A DNA stretch of 64,000 bases from Chionoecetes opilio (Eukaryota; Arthropoda; Malacostraca; Decapoda; Majidae). Where the stretch lies: positions 107,501 through 171,500 of the forward strand of contig JACEEZ010000154.1 in NCBI GenBank assembly GCA_016584305.1, read 5' to 3'. The notes beneath the pieces were generated by a model. The model was not told the origin of the DNA. It searched no databases and worked only from the letters and a program-made list of their open reading frames with translations. Positions 36,314-45,791 of this stretch are shown in pieces (position 1 is the first letter of the stretch; each line of letters begins with the position of its first letter). The position numbers and the translations under genes are program-made.

Positions 36314-39300
36314 GGGTCGAAATTTCCTAGCTATATATACACCTAGATTTTTTTTTTTTTTTTTTTTTTACATATCCCCCCATTATTCGGATCCTTGCAT
36401 TACTCGGACCACTCCTTGGCCCAATTAGTCCGTATATGAGAGGTTTTACTGTATGTGAATGATGTTTCTTAGGTATTGTATTTGTGTTGTTTTACGTATG
36501 TTGTATTTTGTTCATGCATTATTGTAAAATGTCTAATGTGTTCTTTTTTCTCTTTCATCAGTACTTTTGTGTGTGTGTATTTACCTAGTTGTGTTTGACA
36601 GGGCCTGGTAGTACAGTACACAAGTATAGGGTGACTAAAGTATTAAGGGTCAAAAGAGTAAGAACTTATCGCCAAAGTAAGCACTGCGCAAGATAATTTT
36701 GTCCGTATTCGTTCGTAGTCACATACCATCATTGTACGTGGTCACTGTTCACTTTTTGTCTTGTCCTAATTAAATGAATATATCATGCCAGCTCTGTTGT
36801 GATTGCAATAGGAGTACTGTATGATTGCTCTAGTACTTTCCATGGCAGCTACAAGATCTCTGTTGTGATTGCAATAGGAGTACTGTATGATTGCTCTAGT
36901 ACTTTCCATGGCAGCTACAAGATCTCTGTTGTGATTGCAATAGGAGTACTGTATGATTGTTCTAGTACTTTCCATGGCAGCTACAAGATCTCTGTTGTGA
37001 TTGCAATAGGAGTACTGTATGATTGCTCTAGTACTTTCCATGGCAGCTACAAGATCTCTGTTGTGATTGCAATAGGAGTACTGTAGGATTGCTCTAGTAC
37101 TTTCCATGGCAGCTACAAGATCTCTGTTGTGATTGCAATAGGAGTACTGTAGGATTGCTCTAGTACTTTCCATGGCAGCTACAAGATCTCTGTTGTGATT
37201 GCAATAGGAGTACTGTATGATTGCTCTAGTACTTTCCATGGCAGCTACAAGATCTCTGTTGTGATTGCAATAGGAGTACTGTATGATTGCTCTAGTACTT
37301 TCCATGGCAGCTACAACAAGTGATCATTTTGACTGATAGAAAGGAACTAAATTCTTAGCATTCCACGAGCAATCATGTGTGTGATCGAATACGAGAATTA
37401 ATGTGCGATGGAATGGATTAGACAATATACAGACACACAAGATTCATATGCAAAGGCACTTATGGTATGTGTGGTGTGTGTTCTGGTAAAGTGTTGTTGT
37501 GTTGTGGTGTGTGTACTATATATTTGTGTATGATGTAGTGTATGTGTATGTGTGGAGTGTGTTGTTGTGTCTGTCTTTGTGTGTGGTGTGTGTGTATATG
37601 TGGTTTGTGGTGTGTTGTGTGTTATATTTGTGTGTGTAATTGTTGCTGTATGTGTGTGTGGCATGATGGAATGAAGGAATGCTCTGTCTGGCAGGCAAGT
37701 GATCGCTGCCATGGACAACAGTACCTTGCTGGTGGTGCTGGGGGACCACGGCATGACCCAGACGGGGGACCACGGGGGGGACTCCAGGGACGAGGTGGAG
37801 GCCGCCCTCTTTGTGTACAGCCCCGCCCTCCACCTCCCCACGCCCACCCTCACCCTGCCCGTGGCTCAAGTAGACCTGGTGCCCACGCTGGCTCTGGCGC
37901 TGGGGCTGCCCATACCCTTCTCCAGTCCTGGGCAAGGTGAGGAACCTCTTCACGCCCAGATCTTTCCTTTGCTATATCAAATCGTGTTGTTAGCCATAAA
38001 ACTACGAAAAAGTAACTAAATAAACCAAATTAGCTAATGGACAAGGATATTAAACAGGTCATATCTATATAATATTGCTTATGTTCATTAAAATCTTTGA
38101 ATGGTGGTTATACTATATTACAATGAAAATTACGTTCTGGGCCTCAAGGGGTTAACAAGAAGTAACGGATTCAAACTGGAATAGCATAGATCAAAAAACA
38201 AAAAAAGGAAAAACTGGTTCACAAATAGGGTGGTAAATGATTGGATTGGCCTCAGTCGTCAGGTAATCAGTGCAGAGTCATTAGGGAGCTTTAATAGGAG
38301 GCTAGATCATTTCATGGATGGGGATGAAAGGTGGATGTAGGTAGTATTAAGTAACAGGAACTACCTCGTGTAGGTCTCGCGGCCTCTTGTAGCTTCCTTA
38401 TGTTCTTATGTTCTTGTGTGTGTGTTCAGTGGACATTTTCATCATAGCCTTATTTTTGTACATATAATTTTCCTACTTTTTTATCTCTTTCTTTCCTTCT
38501 CACCATCCTTCCTACCTTCCTTCCTTCCTTCCTTCCTTCCTTCCTTCCTTCCTTCCTTCCTTATGTCCTTCCTTCCTTCCTTATGTCCTTCCTTCCTTCC
38601 TTCCTTCCTGCCTTCCTTATGTCCTTCCTTCCTTCCTTCCTACCTTCCTTCCTTCCTTCCTTCCTTCCTTCCTTCCTTCCTTCCTTCCTTCCTTATGTCC
38701 TTCCTCCTTATTTCCTTCCTTCCTTCCTTCCTTCCTTCCTTCCTTCCTTCCTTATGTCCTTTCCTTCCTTCCTTCCTTCCTTCCTTATGTCCTTCCTTCC
38801 TTCCTTCCTTCCTTCCTTCCTTCCTTTCATCTTTTCCTTTCCTTTCCTCCCTGTTGTTAAGGTGGTGGAGGATGTGTTGGTGAAGGCCGGGATGACCAGC
38901 GAGGAGGCAGACCATCACAAACACCTCGGGCTTCACCTCAACGTGCAGCAGGTGAAGAAGTACCTGCGGGCCTATGAGGGGCTGGGCAACGCTTACCCCC
39001 AGGACCTGTGGCACAGACTGGAGCAGCTGGAGCACAAGGCATCAGAGGCACCCGTGGCTGATCAAAGGAAGATTTACACGGAGTACTTGACCTTGGCCAA
39101 GCTGATGTGTGAGGAGATCTGGGCACGGTTTGATGTGGTGGGGATGCTGAGTGGCCTGTGCCTCATGTTCAGCGCCGTGGTGTTGGCGGCAATGTTTGTC
39201 TGCTGCAGCGTTCTCACACATATCAAAATGCACATTGTCAAAAGACTGTTGATTCTCACTGTCATTGTTACTCTGTTGTCTGCGTCGGCACAATACTTCA

Positions 39301-42300
39301 GCTGTGTCCTTTTTGGCTTTGCTGGCAGTGCCTTGATATTTCTTTGGATATATGCTCATCGACACTTTTTTACTATAATTAAATTAGATTTTAAACCAAT
39401 AGATTATATTTCCCTGTTATTAGTCACTATGTTACTACTAGGAAGCTTCTCAAACAGCTATGTAGTTGTGGAGAATTATGTTGTTGCTTTTATCATGTTG
39501 TCGTGCATAACATTATACTTTTTATCAATAATTTTTAAAATGAGAGGCAAGAAGGGTTCTCTGAGTGGCAAGATGTTGAAACTGTCCAGCAACGTGTTCA
39601 GCGTGAGCTGCGGGGCGGCCTGGCTGGCGGCCCTGGTGTGCGTGCGCTGCAGCGGCTGGTTCTGGCGGTGCCGCGAGGAGCAGCACTGGTGTGTGCCCGG
39701 CCAGGTGCAGGTGCCTCTGTCCGGCCTGCCCCACCACCTGCACAACTGGCGCTACCTCACCAGCGTGGCGGCCCTGGCGCTGGCCCTGTGGCTGCCGCGG
39801 CGCTGGCTGCTGCTGTGCGGCAACCTGAACGGGAGCCGCGTGGGGGTGCTGGCGGTGAGGACCGTGCCCGTGGTGTGTGGCGTGCTGGTGGCCGCGTGGT
39901 GGGCCATGCAAGCCGTCATGGCCGCACACAGCCTGGACGTCTGGGGACACCTCATTCCCCCGCGGGTAATCTACGCGGCTGCCGTGGCGTACGTGGCGGC
40001 GCTGAGCTGTGTGCCGCTGCTCATCTACAGGCTGCCTCCCTCCACCACCAGGAGGAACCTGCTCTCAGACAACCCAAGCGTCCTGATACCCCAGCTGTGC
40101 AAGAACCTGATGGAGAAATACAAGACACAGCACAGAGAGGGCGCCAGCGTGCCTGTGGTGTACGGGCTGGCCACCTGTGTGTCCGCCCCCCTGGTGGCCG
40201 TGCTGATGGTGGTGGTGGTGGTGGTGGTGCTGGTGGCGGGGGATGGCCTGAGTGGGGCTGTGCTGCTGCTGATGATGATAGCTGGTGCTTCCCTCCTGTT
40301 GCAGGCACTTTGGAAACTGAAAACATGCAATAACCTGAGTAAGTATTTGTTGTGCTGGAGTTGCAGTTGTAGTGTTTAGAGTCCTGGAGAAACACATGTA
40401 TTAATTGCCATCATCACTAATACTGTACTATATGCATAATTACCTCTATTCTTAGATGGTTTGTTATAATAGAATAGAGTCCAGTTGTAAGGTAGACTGT
40501 ATATATAGTTAATCATCACACAGAACTCTCTCAAGTTTTTGTACATGCTATATAGTACTTATATTGTAATGTCAGTCCCTGGGAAAATTTAATTATGAAG
40601 GAAAATAAAGTGAAAGATAAAGAAAGGCTACAGAGAAAAGATTAGCCAAAGTAAAGAACAATATAAGGGAGTCCCTGGGAAGACCTAAGACCACTTTCCC
40701 AACCCCAGGGGAGGTGGTGAAGCCTGGCTGGCCGGCCCTGTGCCTCTGGTTCGCCCTCAGCATCCACGGCTTCTACACGACGGGTCACCAGCCCACTTTC
40801 CCGGCCCTGCACTGGTCCGCCGCCTTTGTGGGGGTGGAGGGGGAGCAGAGCGTGGGTACCTGGGCCCCGGCGCTCCTGGTGGGCCTCAACACCTTCTCCT
40901 CCCACCTCATGTTTGGGCTGTCCCTCCCGCTGGTGGTGCTGGCGCCGCTCGCCCTCAGTGTTGTCTTTCCCAGCCTTCGGGGCAACCGGTGAGCAAACCT
41001 TCATGGTGCAGGAATGTGTCAGTCGCTACTTCAATAATACTCATGCTATTTTGAGTCTTCCTATTCCTACTTCTTCTTGTTCTTCTTTCTGTTTAACGTC
41101 AGTTTTTCCCGTAATATTTTATGAGGTTAGACGGCCGATGACACGCTTCCAACTATCTCTATCCGTTGCCTCAAATTCTTCAATGCTCAATCCTGCCAGA
41201 TCCTCTTCAACACACTGCCTCCATGTCTTCCTTGGCCTGCCCGGTGGACGGCGACCTGGCTCTTCCACTTTAACTCCTTCACGCCCAGATCTTTCCTTTG
41301 CTATAAAAAATTGTATGTTGTCGAGCCATAAAATTACAAAAAGTAACTGAATAGTGAATAGTGAATAGTGAATAGAAACATTAGCTAGTGGACAAGGATA
41401 CTAAACAGGTCATATCTATAGAATATTGCTTATAATCACTAAAAATCGTCTAATGGTACTCAAATTAGAATGGAAATACGTTCTGGGCCTCAAGGGGTTA
41501 ACAGCCTTCTGAGTCTTCCTAGACATATTTGTTTATTTTCTGTATTTGCCTCAACAGTTTTGAAGGTGAGGAGGCAAGCCGGGGAGAGTTCCTGATGGTG
41601 GATGAGCCCGAGGTGATGCGGGAGTCCCTGCTGACGTCTGCCATCGCCTACACACTCCTCCACGCGGCCAAGGTGAGGAGGAAAGGTAGTGAAGGGCGGA
41701 CGAAGGTATTCACATTTTCTTGGGACACTCAGACAAAGGTATTCAAATTTTCTCGGGATTTTCTTGGGACACTCAGACAAAGGTATTCAAATTTTCTCGG
41801 GATTTTCTTGGGACAGTCAGACAAAGGTATTCAAATTTTCATGGGATTTTCTTGGGACACTCAGACAAAGGTATTCAAATTTTCATGGGATTTTCTTGTG
41901 ACAGTGGATTGGGAAGTGACACTGAAAGCCGCTCCTGTTTGAGAATAATAATGTTGTGATTAATAGTAAAATGTCATCAATACTAGTAGGTAAGGCAGCA
42001 AAGTAGCAGTGTTATTAATACATTTGTTAATTAATGGAGTAAGTCTTCCTAGTATGCATAACATAACAGTCAGCTTACTCAAATACCTGTCTAAGCACCT
42101 CGTACTACTATTACAAATCTCACTCTTACTATTGTCTCAAGGAACTAAGACCTCAACCAAATGCATAATATAAAACTCAGATTTTTTTTTTTTTTTAAAG
42201 AAGAAAAAAAAGATAAACTTGAATGTTAAGCCAAAAAAAAAAAAAAAAAAAAAAATTGAGCCATAACAAATAATAATAATCACCACAGTTTATTACCAGT

Positions 42301-43076
42301 AAGACGCCTTAATCGGCGAAGGACGAGCGAGCCCGTAGAAACGGCGTCACCCGGAGTTTGACCTGTGTGACATTGCTAGGTGTGTGGTCTCAAACCACAC
42401 ACCAAATTTCAACTTAGTCAGTACAGCCGTTTCTCAGCTATAGCAAGATAACGTTGTCTGACACCCCTTACGCGGCACGCTCCATGCTGACCCCTCACGT
42501 GAGACAAAACATGTCAAGCACAAATAGGGATTGAATGGGGCTATCAGATGGCCAAGACTGCTTGTCAATCGGAAGCTGGATTCCAAAGATATAAGCTCCT
42601 GAAAAGCGTGATGGTCGGTCGGGTCGGGTCGGCCGCTTGATTGTGAGAAAAATCCCGTATCCAGTGAGGACTCGCGAGCACTTCGCGCTCGCTCGCAATG
42701 ACTGAATATACCTGTGAATCTGGAGGAACCAATTAACCTGTACGTCTCTCCCCAGGTGTTGTGGCTTCCTTATTCTCCTATGTTCCTTATTCTCTTATGT
42801 TCTTATGTTCCTTATTCTCTTATGTTCCTATGTTCCTTATTCTCTTATGTTCCTATGTTCCTTATTTTCTTATGTTCTCAGGTGTTCTGCACAGCGTTAG
42901 CGGCCTTCATCTTGCGCCGACACCTCATGCTGTGGAAGATATTTGCGCCTCACTTCATCTTTGAGGCGGTGGGCTTCATGGTGACCCTTGTGAGTGTTCT
43001 CGGGGGCCTGGGCTTCACTCTGAGGGTCCACGGGGCACTGACCTCCTGGAGCGAGGGGCTACTGAAGACTACCTAG
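27890..43076 (+). CDS. PIGO: GPI ethanolamine phosphate transferase 3 (PIG-O)
   Basis: PIG-O, with PIGF, adds ethanolamine phosphate to the third mannose of the GPI anchor in the ER lumen; this phosphate later joins the protein. Exons: 27890-28377, 33777-33878, 34931-35143, 37695-37936, 38862-40338, 40709-40988, 41558-41672 and 42882-43076; about 1036 residues, close to the vertebrate protein. An N-terminal signal anchor (LVIFLCVSELVTVGLVVF) precedes the luminal phosphodiesterase/alkaline-phosphatase-fold domain: LIDALRYDF, PTTTLQRLKGLTTGSLPTF, GDDTW, HFLGVDHCGH and GDHGM supply the metal ligands and nucleophile. Exons 5-8 encode a multi-pass membrane region including FYTTGHQPTFPALHW and ILRRHLMLWKIFAPHFIFEA. 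Junction phases agree except exon 4/5, which is one base off. Start candidates are ATG 27890 or 27908; a good acceptor ends at 27896, so 27908 may be the true start if a 5' UTR exon exists. Upstream codons derive from a MITE. Confidence 0.93.
28400..28720. repeat. 82-bp minisatellite, three copies, after the exon 1 donor
   Basis: A short (GT)n is followed by three near-identical units containing GTTGTGTTGTATTGTTATTA and CACTCAATTCACCACTCATA. CACCACTCAT also occurs at 28391, just after the donor, so the unit may derive from the exon-flanking sequence. Confidence 0.9.
28750..33577. repeat. 25-bp satellite array, ~193 copies, with 2,450-bp higher-order duplication
   Basis: Units read GTAGTAGTAGGGATGCAGGT plus ATAAT, with GGTGATGTAGG and GGGATGTAGG variants. 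Rare variants (TAAGG, AGGTGTAAGG) at 28941, 28991 and 29216 recur at 31391, 31441 and 31666, exactly 2,450 bp (98 units) later. Two large copies therefore make up the array. It fills most of PIGO intron 1. Many units contain GCAG|GTATAA, a weak donor-like word. Confidence 0.97.
33578..33776. other. PIGO intron 1 end, LINE-tail-like sequence
   Basis: TCTATGCCTTCGGGTGAAAT followed by (ATT)n resembles segments at 52060 and 59330 (TGTATGCCTTCGGGCGAGAA), a dispersed retroposon tail. It ends at the acceptor gatatttcag (33776). Confidence 0.5.
33777..33878 (+). CDS. PIGO: PIGO exon 2
   Basis: It encodes SEEISEDNIIDQLVRHGRRI and TVLGDDTWGGLFPG, including the GDDTW motif. The donor GACG|GTGAGT is followed at once by (GT)n. 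Confidence 0.92.
33923..34024. repeat. GGTGGT/TTGTGG-rich low-complexity sequence
   Basis: GGTGGTGGTAGTGGTTTATGG words just downstream of the exon 2 donor. Confidence 0.8.
34025..34292. mobile_element. MITE with hAT-like ends
   Basis: The left end CAGTGCCGTTTCTAGCC is imperfectly mirrored at the right by ACACGGCCCTGGCTG. Inside, GGGGCCCTATTTTG and GGGGGCCCTATGCAACC repeat. The interior is non-coding. The class assignment is tentative. Confidence 0.55.
34341..34930 (+). repeat. 58-bp minisatellite carrying copies of the PIGO exon 3 acceptor
   Basis: CATGCTTGAGGTTCAG recurs at 34341, 34399, 34457, 34515, 34573, 34631, 34689, 34747, 34805 and 34863. The eleventh copy, CATGCTTTAGGTTCAG at 34921, is the actual exon 3 acceptor (AG at 34929-34930). 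The copy at 34747 also has CTTTAG. Each unit thus repeats the acceptor and the first bases of the exon. Confidence 0.95.
34931..35143 (+). CDS. PIGO: PIGO exon 3
   Basis: The acceptor is catgctttag|GTTCAG and the donor is GTCGG|GTGAGG. It encodes FSRSHLYSSFNVMDLHTVDR and VAHFLGVDHCGHRYGPDHP with the DHCGH metal-binding motif. Confidence 0.93.
35158..35962. repeat. Direct duplication flanking an insertion in PIGO intron 3
   Basis: About 35158-35320 (TCTGTTGTATCTATTTTAAT, TTCATTGTGAGA, TTATGTTAGTAGC, GGAACATCTCA) recurs diverged at 35822-35962. The segment between is the TIR element at 35313-35806. Confidence 0.6.
35313..35806. mobile_element. TIR element, about 490 bp
   Basis: AGCATTTTTTAAGC...CTTACTGGGCGACA at the left matches the inverse of GGTCGCCCAGTTAA...TTAAAAAATGCACT at the right. 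The interior repeats ACTGGGCGACA once more at 35742. There is no ORF of note. Confidence 0.55.
36140..36452. mobile_element. Family P pogo/Tc1-like MITE, copy 3
   Basis: GTAAAACCTCTCGTATTCGG at the left, TATGAGAGGTTTTACTG at the right. The interior has tandem GGGGTCGAAATTTCCTAGC units with poly-T runs. Confidence 0.75.
36791..37316. repeat. 66-bp minisatellite, eight copies, open in frame
   Basis: A 66-bp unit with CTCTGTTGTGATTGCAATAG, TACTGTATGATTGCTCTAG and TTTCCATGGCAGCTACAAG is repeated eight times, nearly identical. Because 66 is a multiple of 3, both strands stay open, giving a 22-residue repeat (MESTRAIIQYSYCNHNRDLV...) on the minus strand. No start context or homology supports coding. 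Confidence 0.93.
37317..37694. other. PIGO intron 3 end, GT-rich
   Basis: TGTGTGGTGTGTGTTG-type sequence from 37460 to 37660, leading into the acceptor CTGTCTGGCAG at 37694. Confidence 0.6.
37695..37936 (+). CDS. PIGO: PIGO exon 4 (GDHGM motif); donor one base out of phase
   Basis: It encodes QVIAAMDNSTLLVVLGDHGM, the DHGGDS segment and VPTLALALGLPIPFSSPGQ. The donor reads GGGCAAG|GTGAGG and leaves phase 1, while exon 5 starts in phase 0. A single extra A (CAAG for CAG) at 37934-37935 would explain it. The exon itself is otherwise intact. Confidence 0.9.
37945..38155. mobile_element. TTAA-type MITE, copy 2
   Basis: The left end CTTCACGCCCAGATC lacks a clear TTAA. The right end TACGTTCTGGGCCTCAAGGG is followed by TTAA (38152-38155). 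It begins 8 bp after the exon 4 donor. Confidence 0.65.
38157..38424 (+). mobile_element. Family L LINE 3' end, forward orientation
   Basis: It encodes a degenerate RT C-terminus readable as KNWFTNRVVNDWIGLSRQV and LGSFNRRLDHFMDGDERWM, then the tail GCGGCCTCTTGTAGCTTCCT and TTATGTTCTTATGTTCTTG. The octamer-like TTCTTATG tail resembles CR1/L2 elements. Confidence 0.72.
38510..38850. repeat. (CCTT)n tract forming the exon 5 polypyrimidine region
   Basis: About 310 bp of CCTT tetramers with occasional TTATGT lie directly before the exon 5 acceptor gttgttaag at 38861. The ORF of Phe/Leu/Pro/Ser across it runs in frame into exon 5 but is not coding. Confidence 0.92.
38862..40338 (+). CDS. PIGO: PIGO exon 5 (membrane region)
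   Basis: This large 1,477-bp exon starts VVEDVLVKAGMTSEEADHHK and encodes the end of the luminal domain (LHLNVQQVKKYLRAYEGLG, ARFDVVGMLSGLCLM) and about ten hydrophobic segments. The donor is CCTGA|GTAAGT. Its GC content is high from 39600 on, unlike the AT-rich introns. Confidence 0.93.
40709..40988 (+). CDS. PIGO: PIGO exon 6
   Basis: The acceptor is aaccccag|GG and the donor is AACCG|GTGAGC. It encodes SIHGFYTTGHQPTFPALHWS and LLVGLNTFSSHLMFGLSLP, among the best-conserved PIG-O segments. Confidence 0.94.
41270..41501. mobile_element. TTAA-type MITE, copy 3
   Basis: TTAA at 41270-41273 and 41498-41501. Ends CTCCTTCACGCCCAGATC and GTTCTGGGCCTCAAGGGG. It lies in PIGO intron 6. Confidence 0.75.
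41558..41672 (+). CDS. PIGO: PIGO exon 7
   Basis: The acceptor is gcctcaacag|T and the donor is GCCAAG|GTGAGG. It encodes FEGEEASRGEFLMVDEPEVM and AIAYTLLHAAK, matching the acidic loop before the final membrane segments. Confidence 0.88.
41704..41900 (+). repeat. 44-bp minisatellite with donor-like AAAGGTATTC, after exon 7
   Basis: GGTATTCAAATTTTC recurs at 41738, 41782, 41826 and 41870 (44-bp spacing), with a shorter first copy at 41704. Each unit has ACAAAG|GTATTC, a plausible donor. The array begins about 30 bp after the true donor. Confidence 0.9.
41901..42770. other. PIGO intron 7, nothing recognised apart from A/T homopolymers
   Basis: Poly-T and poly-A runs at 42182-42255. A segment at 42300-42700 holds short repeated words (GGTCGGTCGGGTCGGGTCGG at 42612), but I recognise no family or gene. 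Confidence 0.5.
42771..42876. repeat. CTTATTCTCTTATGTTCCTATGTTC tandem repeat before exon 8
   Basis: About five short copies of TTATTCTCTTATGTTC give a pyrimidine-rich lead into the exon 8 acceptor. The sequence resembles the family L LINE tail and may derive from it. Confidence 0.8.
42882..43076 (+). CDS. PIGO: PIGO exon 8 (C-terminus)
   Basis: The acceptor is tatgttctcag|GTG. It encodes VFCTALAAFILRRHLMLWKI and FAPHFIFEAVGFMVTL, then GLLKTT and a stop (TAG 43074-43076). It joins exon 7 in phase without a gap relative to known PIG-O proteins. Confidence 0.93.
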   Translation: MFCTALAAFILRRHLMLWKIFAPHFIFEAVGFMVTLVSVLGGLGFTLRVHGALTSWSEGLLKTT

Positions 43077-43125
43077 CGAGAGATGCCGGCTGGCGGAGGC
43101 TCTTGGTGTTGCCGCAGGTGAGTAT

Positions 43126-43535
43126 AACATAAGAACATCAGAAAATAAGGAAGCTACAAGAGGCCGTGAGACCTACACGAGGTAGTTCCTGTTACTTAAC
43201 TCTACCTACATCCACCTTTCTTCCCTATCCATGAATTTATCCAGACTCCTTTTAAAGACCCCTATAGAGTATGTGGTGTCGGGTAATACGAGATGTAGCG
43301 TTTCTGCTTCTGTGGCATAAGAACATAAAAAAAATAAGGAAGCTACAAGAGGCCGTGAGACCTACACGTGGTAGTTCCTGTTACTTAACACTACCCACAC
43401 CCACCTTTCATCCCCATCCATGAAATTGTCTAGCCTCCTTTTAAAACTCCCTTTTGACTCCGCACTGACCACCTGATGACTGAGTCCATTCCAATCATTT
43501 ACCACTCTATTTGTGAACCAATTTCTAGTTGTACA
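43126..43535 (-). mobile_element. Two family L LINE-tail copies in a local duplication
   Basis: Both 43126-43265 and 43317-43525 begin CATAAGAACAT... and AAGCTACAAGAGGCCGTGAG. GGGTAATACGAGATGTAGCG at 43276 is echoed at 43557 by TTGGTAATAGAGATTTAGAG. The 3' flank of PIGO has therefore been duplicated together with the insert. Confidence 0.65.
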
Positions 43536-43646
43536 GTGTTGCCACAGGCGAGTGTTTGGTAATAGAGATTTAGAGTTTCTGTTTCTGTGGCACGTCCGTT
43601 TTTTTAAGTTTAACTTCTGTATTTATTTTCTTCCCATGATGTTAAC

Positions 43647-43875
43647 TACCGTCAATAACACTATAGTCGCCACTGCACTAATGTCGCCAGGTGCCATATA
43701 TTGCACATTTTAGCATCACTACAGACTTGTATGTGCCACTGAAGACAGGTACATAATATAAACTACTGTGCATTCCTCTTTAGTGGCACATACAAGCCTG
43801 TAGGGATGCTGAAATTTGTAACATATGGTGCCTGGCGACATCAGTGCAGTGGCGACTATAGAGTTATTGACAGTA
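43647..43875. mobile_element. Palindromic MITE family S, copy 2
   Basis: TACCGTCAATAACACTATAG and its inverse CTATAGAGTTATTGACAGTA at the ends. The hairpin interior has the shared GTGCCACTGAAGACAGGTA. Confidence 0.78.
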
Positions 43876-44027
43876 ATCTTTTAATTGGTGAAATTTCTTA
43901 TGGTTTTCACTCATGCATTTTATATCACCTTAATTATTGGTTGTTGTCTATTTATTAGCAAATGCACTCATCCTTCTTGACCCATTGTAATTACCTGATC
44001 TACACAGCTCTAGTGCTTCCTAGTAAT

Positions 44028-44262
44028 GGGGTGCAGTCAGTTCGTACACAAGTTGTTTCGTACACCAGTAGATTCGTACACCAAAAAGTTGTTTCGTAGT
44101 CTATATGAAACCATAGTCGTTTCGTACACTCAGCTCAGAGTTAAACTTGATTTCTAGAGTTACAAAATGACACCAGATATGTGCGAAAAAACTCAAAATC
44201 AGTGTACGAAACAATTAACAAAACCTGGGTAGGAAACAACTTGTGTACGAAACTCCCTATAA
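44028..44262. mobile_element. MITE of GTTTCGTACAC repeats
   Basis: GTCAGTTCGTACACAAGTTG on the left matches CAACTTGTGTACGAAACTCC inverted on the right. Its organisation resembles the element at 17230 (short subterminal repeats facing each other). Confidence 0.65.
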
Positions 44263-44408
44263 ATTGCCGCAGTAGAACAAAAGACAAGTAAGATATGGTC
44301 AAGTTTTTCTTTGGTGGGAAACTGCATCTACGTTAACCTTGCAGAGAACAATTCATTTCAGCATCATGCGAGAGATTGATCCATATTTCACTACATTGCC
44401 ATTTTATG

Positions 44409-44874
44409 TACCGTAGATGGCTGCGTGTATGACAACTCAGTGTATAAGACGACCCCAAAAATTTCTAGTAAAAACGTAGGTTTTGGGCTATACTCGCCGT
44501 ATAAGACTACCCTCCAAGGTAGACCACTCAGGTAACAGTATATATATAGGACGACGGTTGCACATGGCACTCCTCAACACATTAATTCTGGTTGCAACCA
44601 TACACATAGTTACATTACACGTCCTGATCAGCTTACTCATCTAGCTACACTTATTATTTTATTAAAATAATGTGAATTACGTAAGTGATTTCAGTAGAAA
44701 ATATCTGTGTGTTTACCAAGGCAGGGGTAAGCCTACCATCAATCATTACCCGCGCTAACAACGTCCCGTACACCACAGGATTTAAGGTTCACATTTTATA
44801 CTGGGCGTATAAGACGACCCCCAATTTTTGTGGCTATTTTTTAAGGTTAAAAGGTCGTGCAGCCATATACGGTA
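44409..44874. mobile_element. TIR element with GTATAAGACGACCCC motifs
   Basis: TACCGTAGATGGCTGCGTG at the left and its near inverse GCAGCCATATACGGTA at the right. GTATAAGACGACCCC occurs near both ends. No transposase is recognised. Confidence 0.65.
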
Positions 44875-45584
44875 TTTAAAGCTTAAAGTTGACTAGTTAG
44901 AGTATGCAATATGTCTTTGAAGAAGTATATTTTTCTATACTGGATATGTGAGAAACAATTAATTTGCTCATTAATTTATATTTGGTGTTGAAAAAAGTGA
45001 TGACTGGTCGGTGTAGAACTATTACTAACTACTCAGGTTCATGGGATATCAGATTTGATTGATTTAATGCCAAAAAAGGGGGAAATGTGCATGGGATCAA
45101 AACGGTAGAATATTGTGAGTAGATTCTCATACATTTTCACGTGCGATTGATTACTCGGAAGGTCATAAAATGCAATCCTACCCGTTTTGTTAAGTAATGA
45201 GATACAGTTTGCAATATATGTATTCTTTGTAATTACTGCGTGTTTATTCATTTTATACTTTTCTAATTTATTGTAGGTATATTTTTTTATTGTTATTTTG
45301 ATGAATTTATGATGATGAATCGAATGAATTTTAGCGCGAGACGTAACTATAATTTAAAACAGGTCTCGGAAGTAGAGAAATACCGTAGTACGAGATGTAT
45401 GGCGGGTGTCTGTAAATATGACAGTAGTACGGGTTACATCAGTGTGTATATAATTGTTAATAAAACTGGTGAGGTAACTCTTGTGTGTTTTTCTGATATC
45501 AACAACAGGATGATAACATGAAAGGTGAAGAGGTTAGAAAGAGGGTGACAGAGATAGGGATTGGGAACAGATTGATTGATTGTA
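44875..45584. other. Intergenic DNA between PIGO and HCF, nothing recognised
   Basis: AT-rich. A 70-codon ORF at 45309-45521 has no recognisable domain and is not called. Confidence 0.4.
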
Positions 45585-45791
45585 CAGTAAAACCTCGTAT
45601 TCGGACCCTCATTATTCGGACCTCCTCCTTTTTTATTATTATTATTATTATATATTTTTTTTTTTAGGGGTCGAAATTTCCTAGCTACACCTAGATTTTT
45701 TTTTTTTTTACATATCCCCCCATTATTCGGATCCTTGCATTACTCGGACCACTCCTTGGCCCAATTAGTCCGAATATGAGAGGTTTTACTG
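45585..45791. mobile_element. Family P pogo/Tc1-like MITE, copy 4 (short)
   Basis: CAGTAAAACCTCGTATTCGG to TATGAGAGGTTTTACTG, flanked by TA. It is the shortest copy, with a single GGGGTCGAAATTTCC unit. Confidence 0.78.

Noticed and set aside
38583..38861. In-frame Phe/Leu/Pro/Ser extension before PIGO exon 5
   Set aside because: It is the CCTT polypyrimidine tract preceding the acceptor. PIG-O proteins have no such segment.
39638..40333. 231-codon Arg/Ala/Gly ORF within PIGO exon 5
   Set aside because: It is a shadow frame of the GC-rich PIGO coding sequence, which has clear homology in the other frame.
42757..42881. Alternative PIGO exon starting at ccccag|GTGTTG (42757)
   Set aside because: It would insert a hydrophobic repeat derived from LINE-tail-like sequence. 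Joining exon 7 to 42882 aligns to known PIG-O without a gap.
45309..45521. 70-codon ORF in the PIGO-HCF intergenic region
   Set aside because: It has no domain, no splice context and no similarity that I recognise. Its length is within chance for AT-rich DNA.
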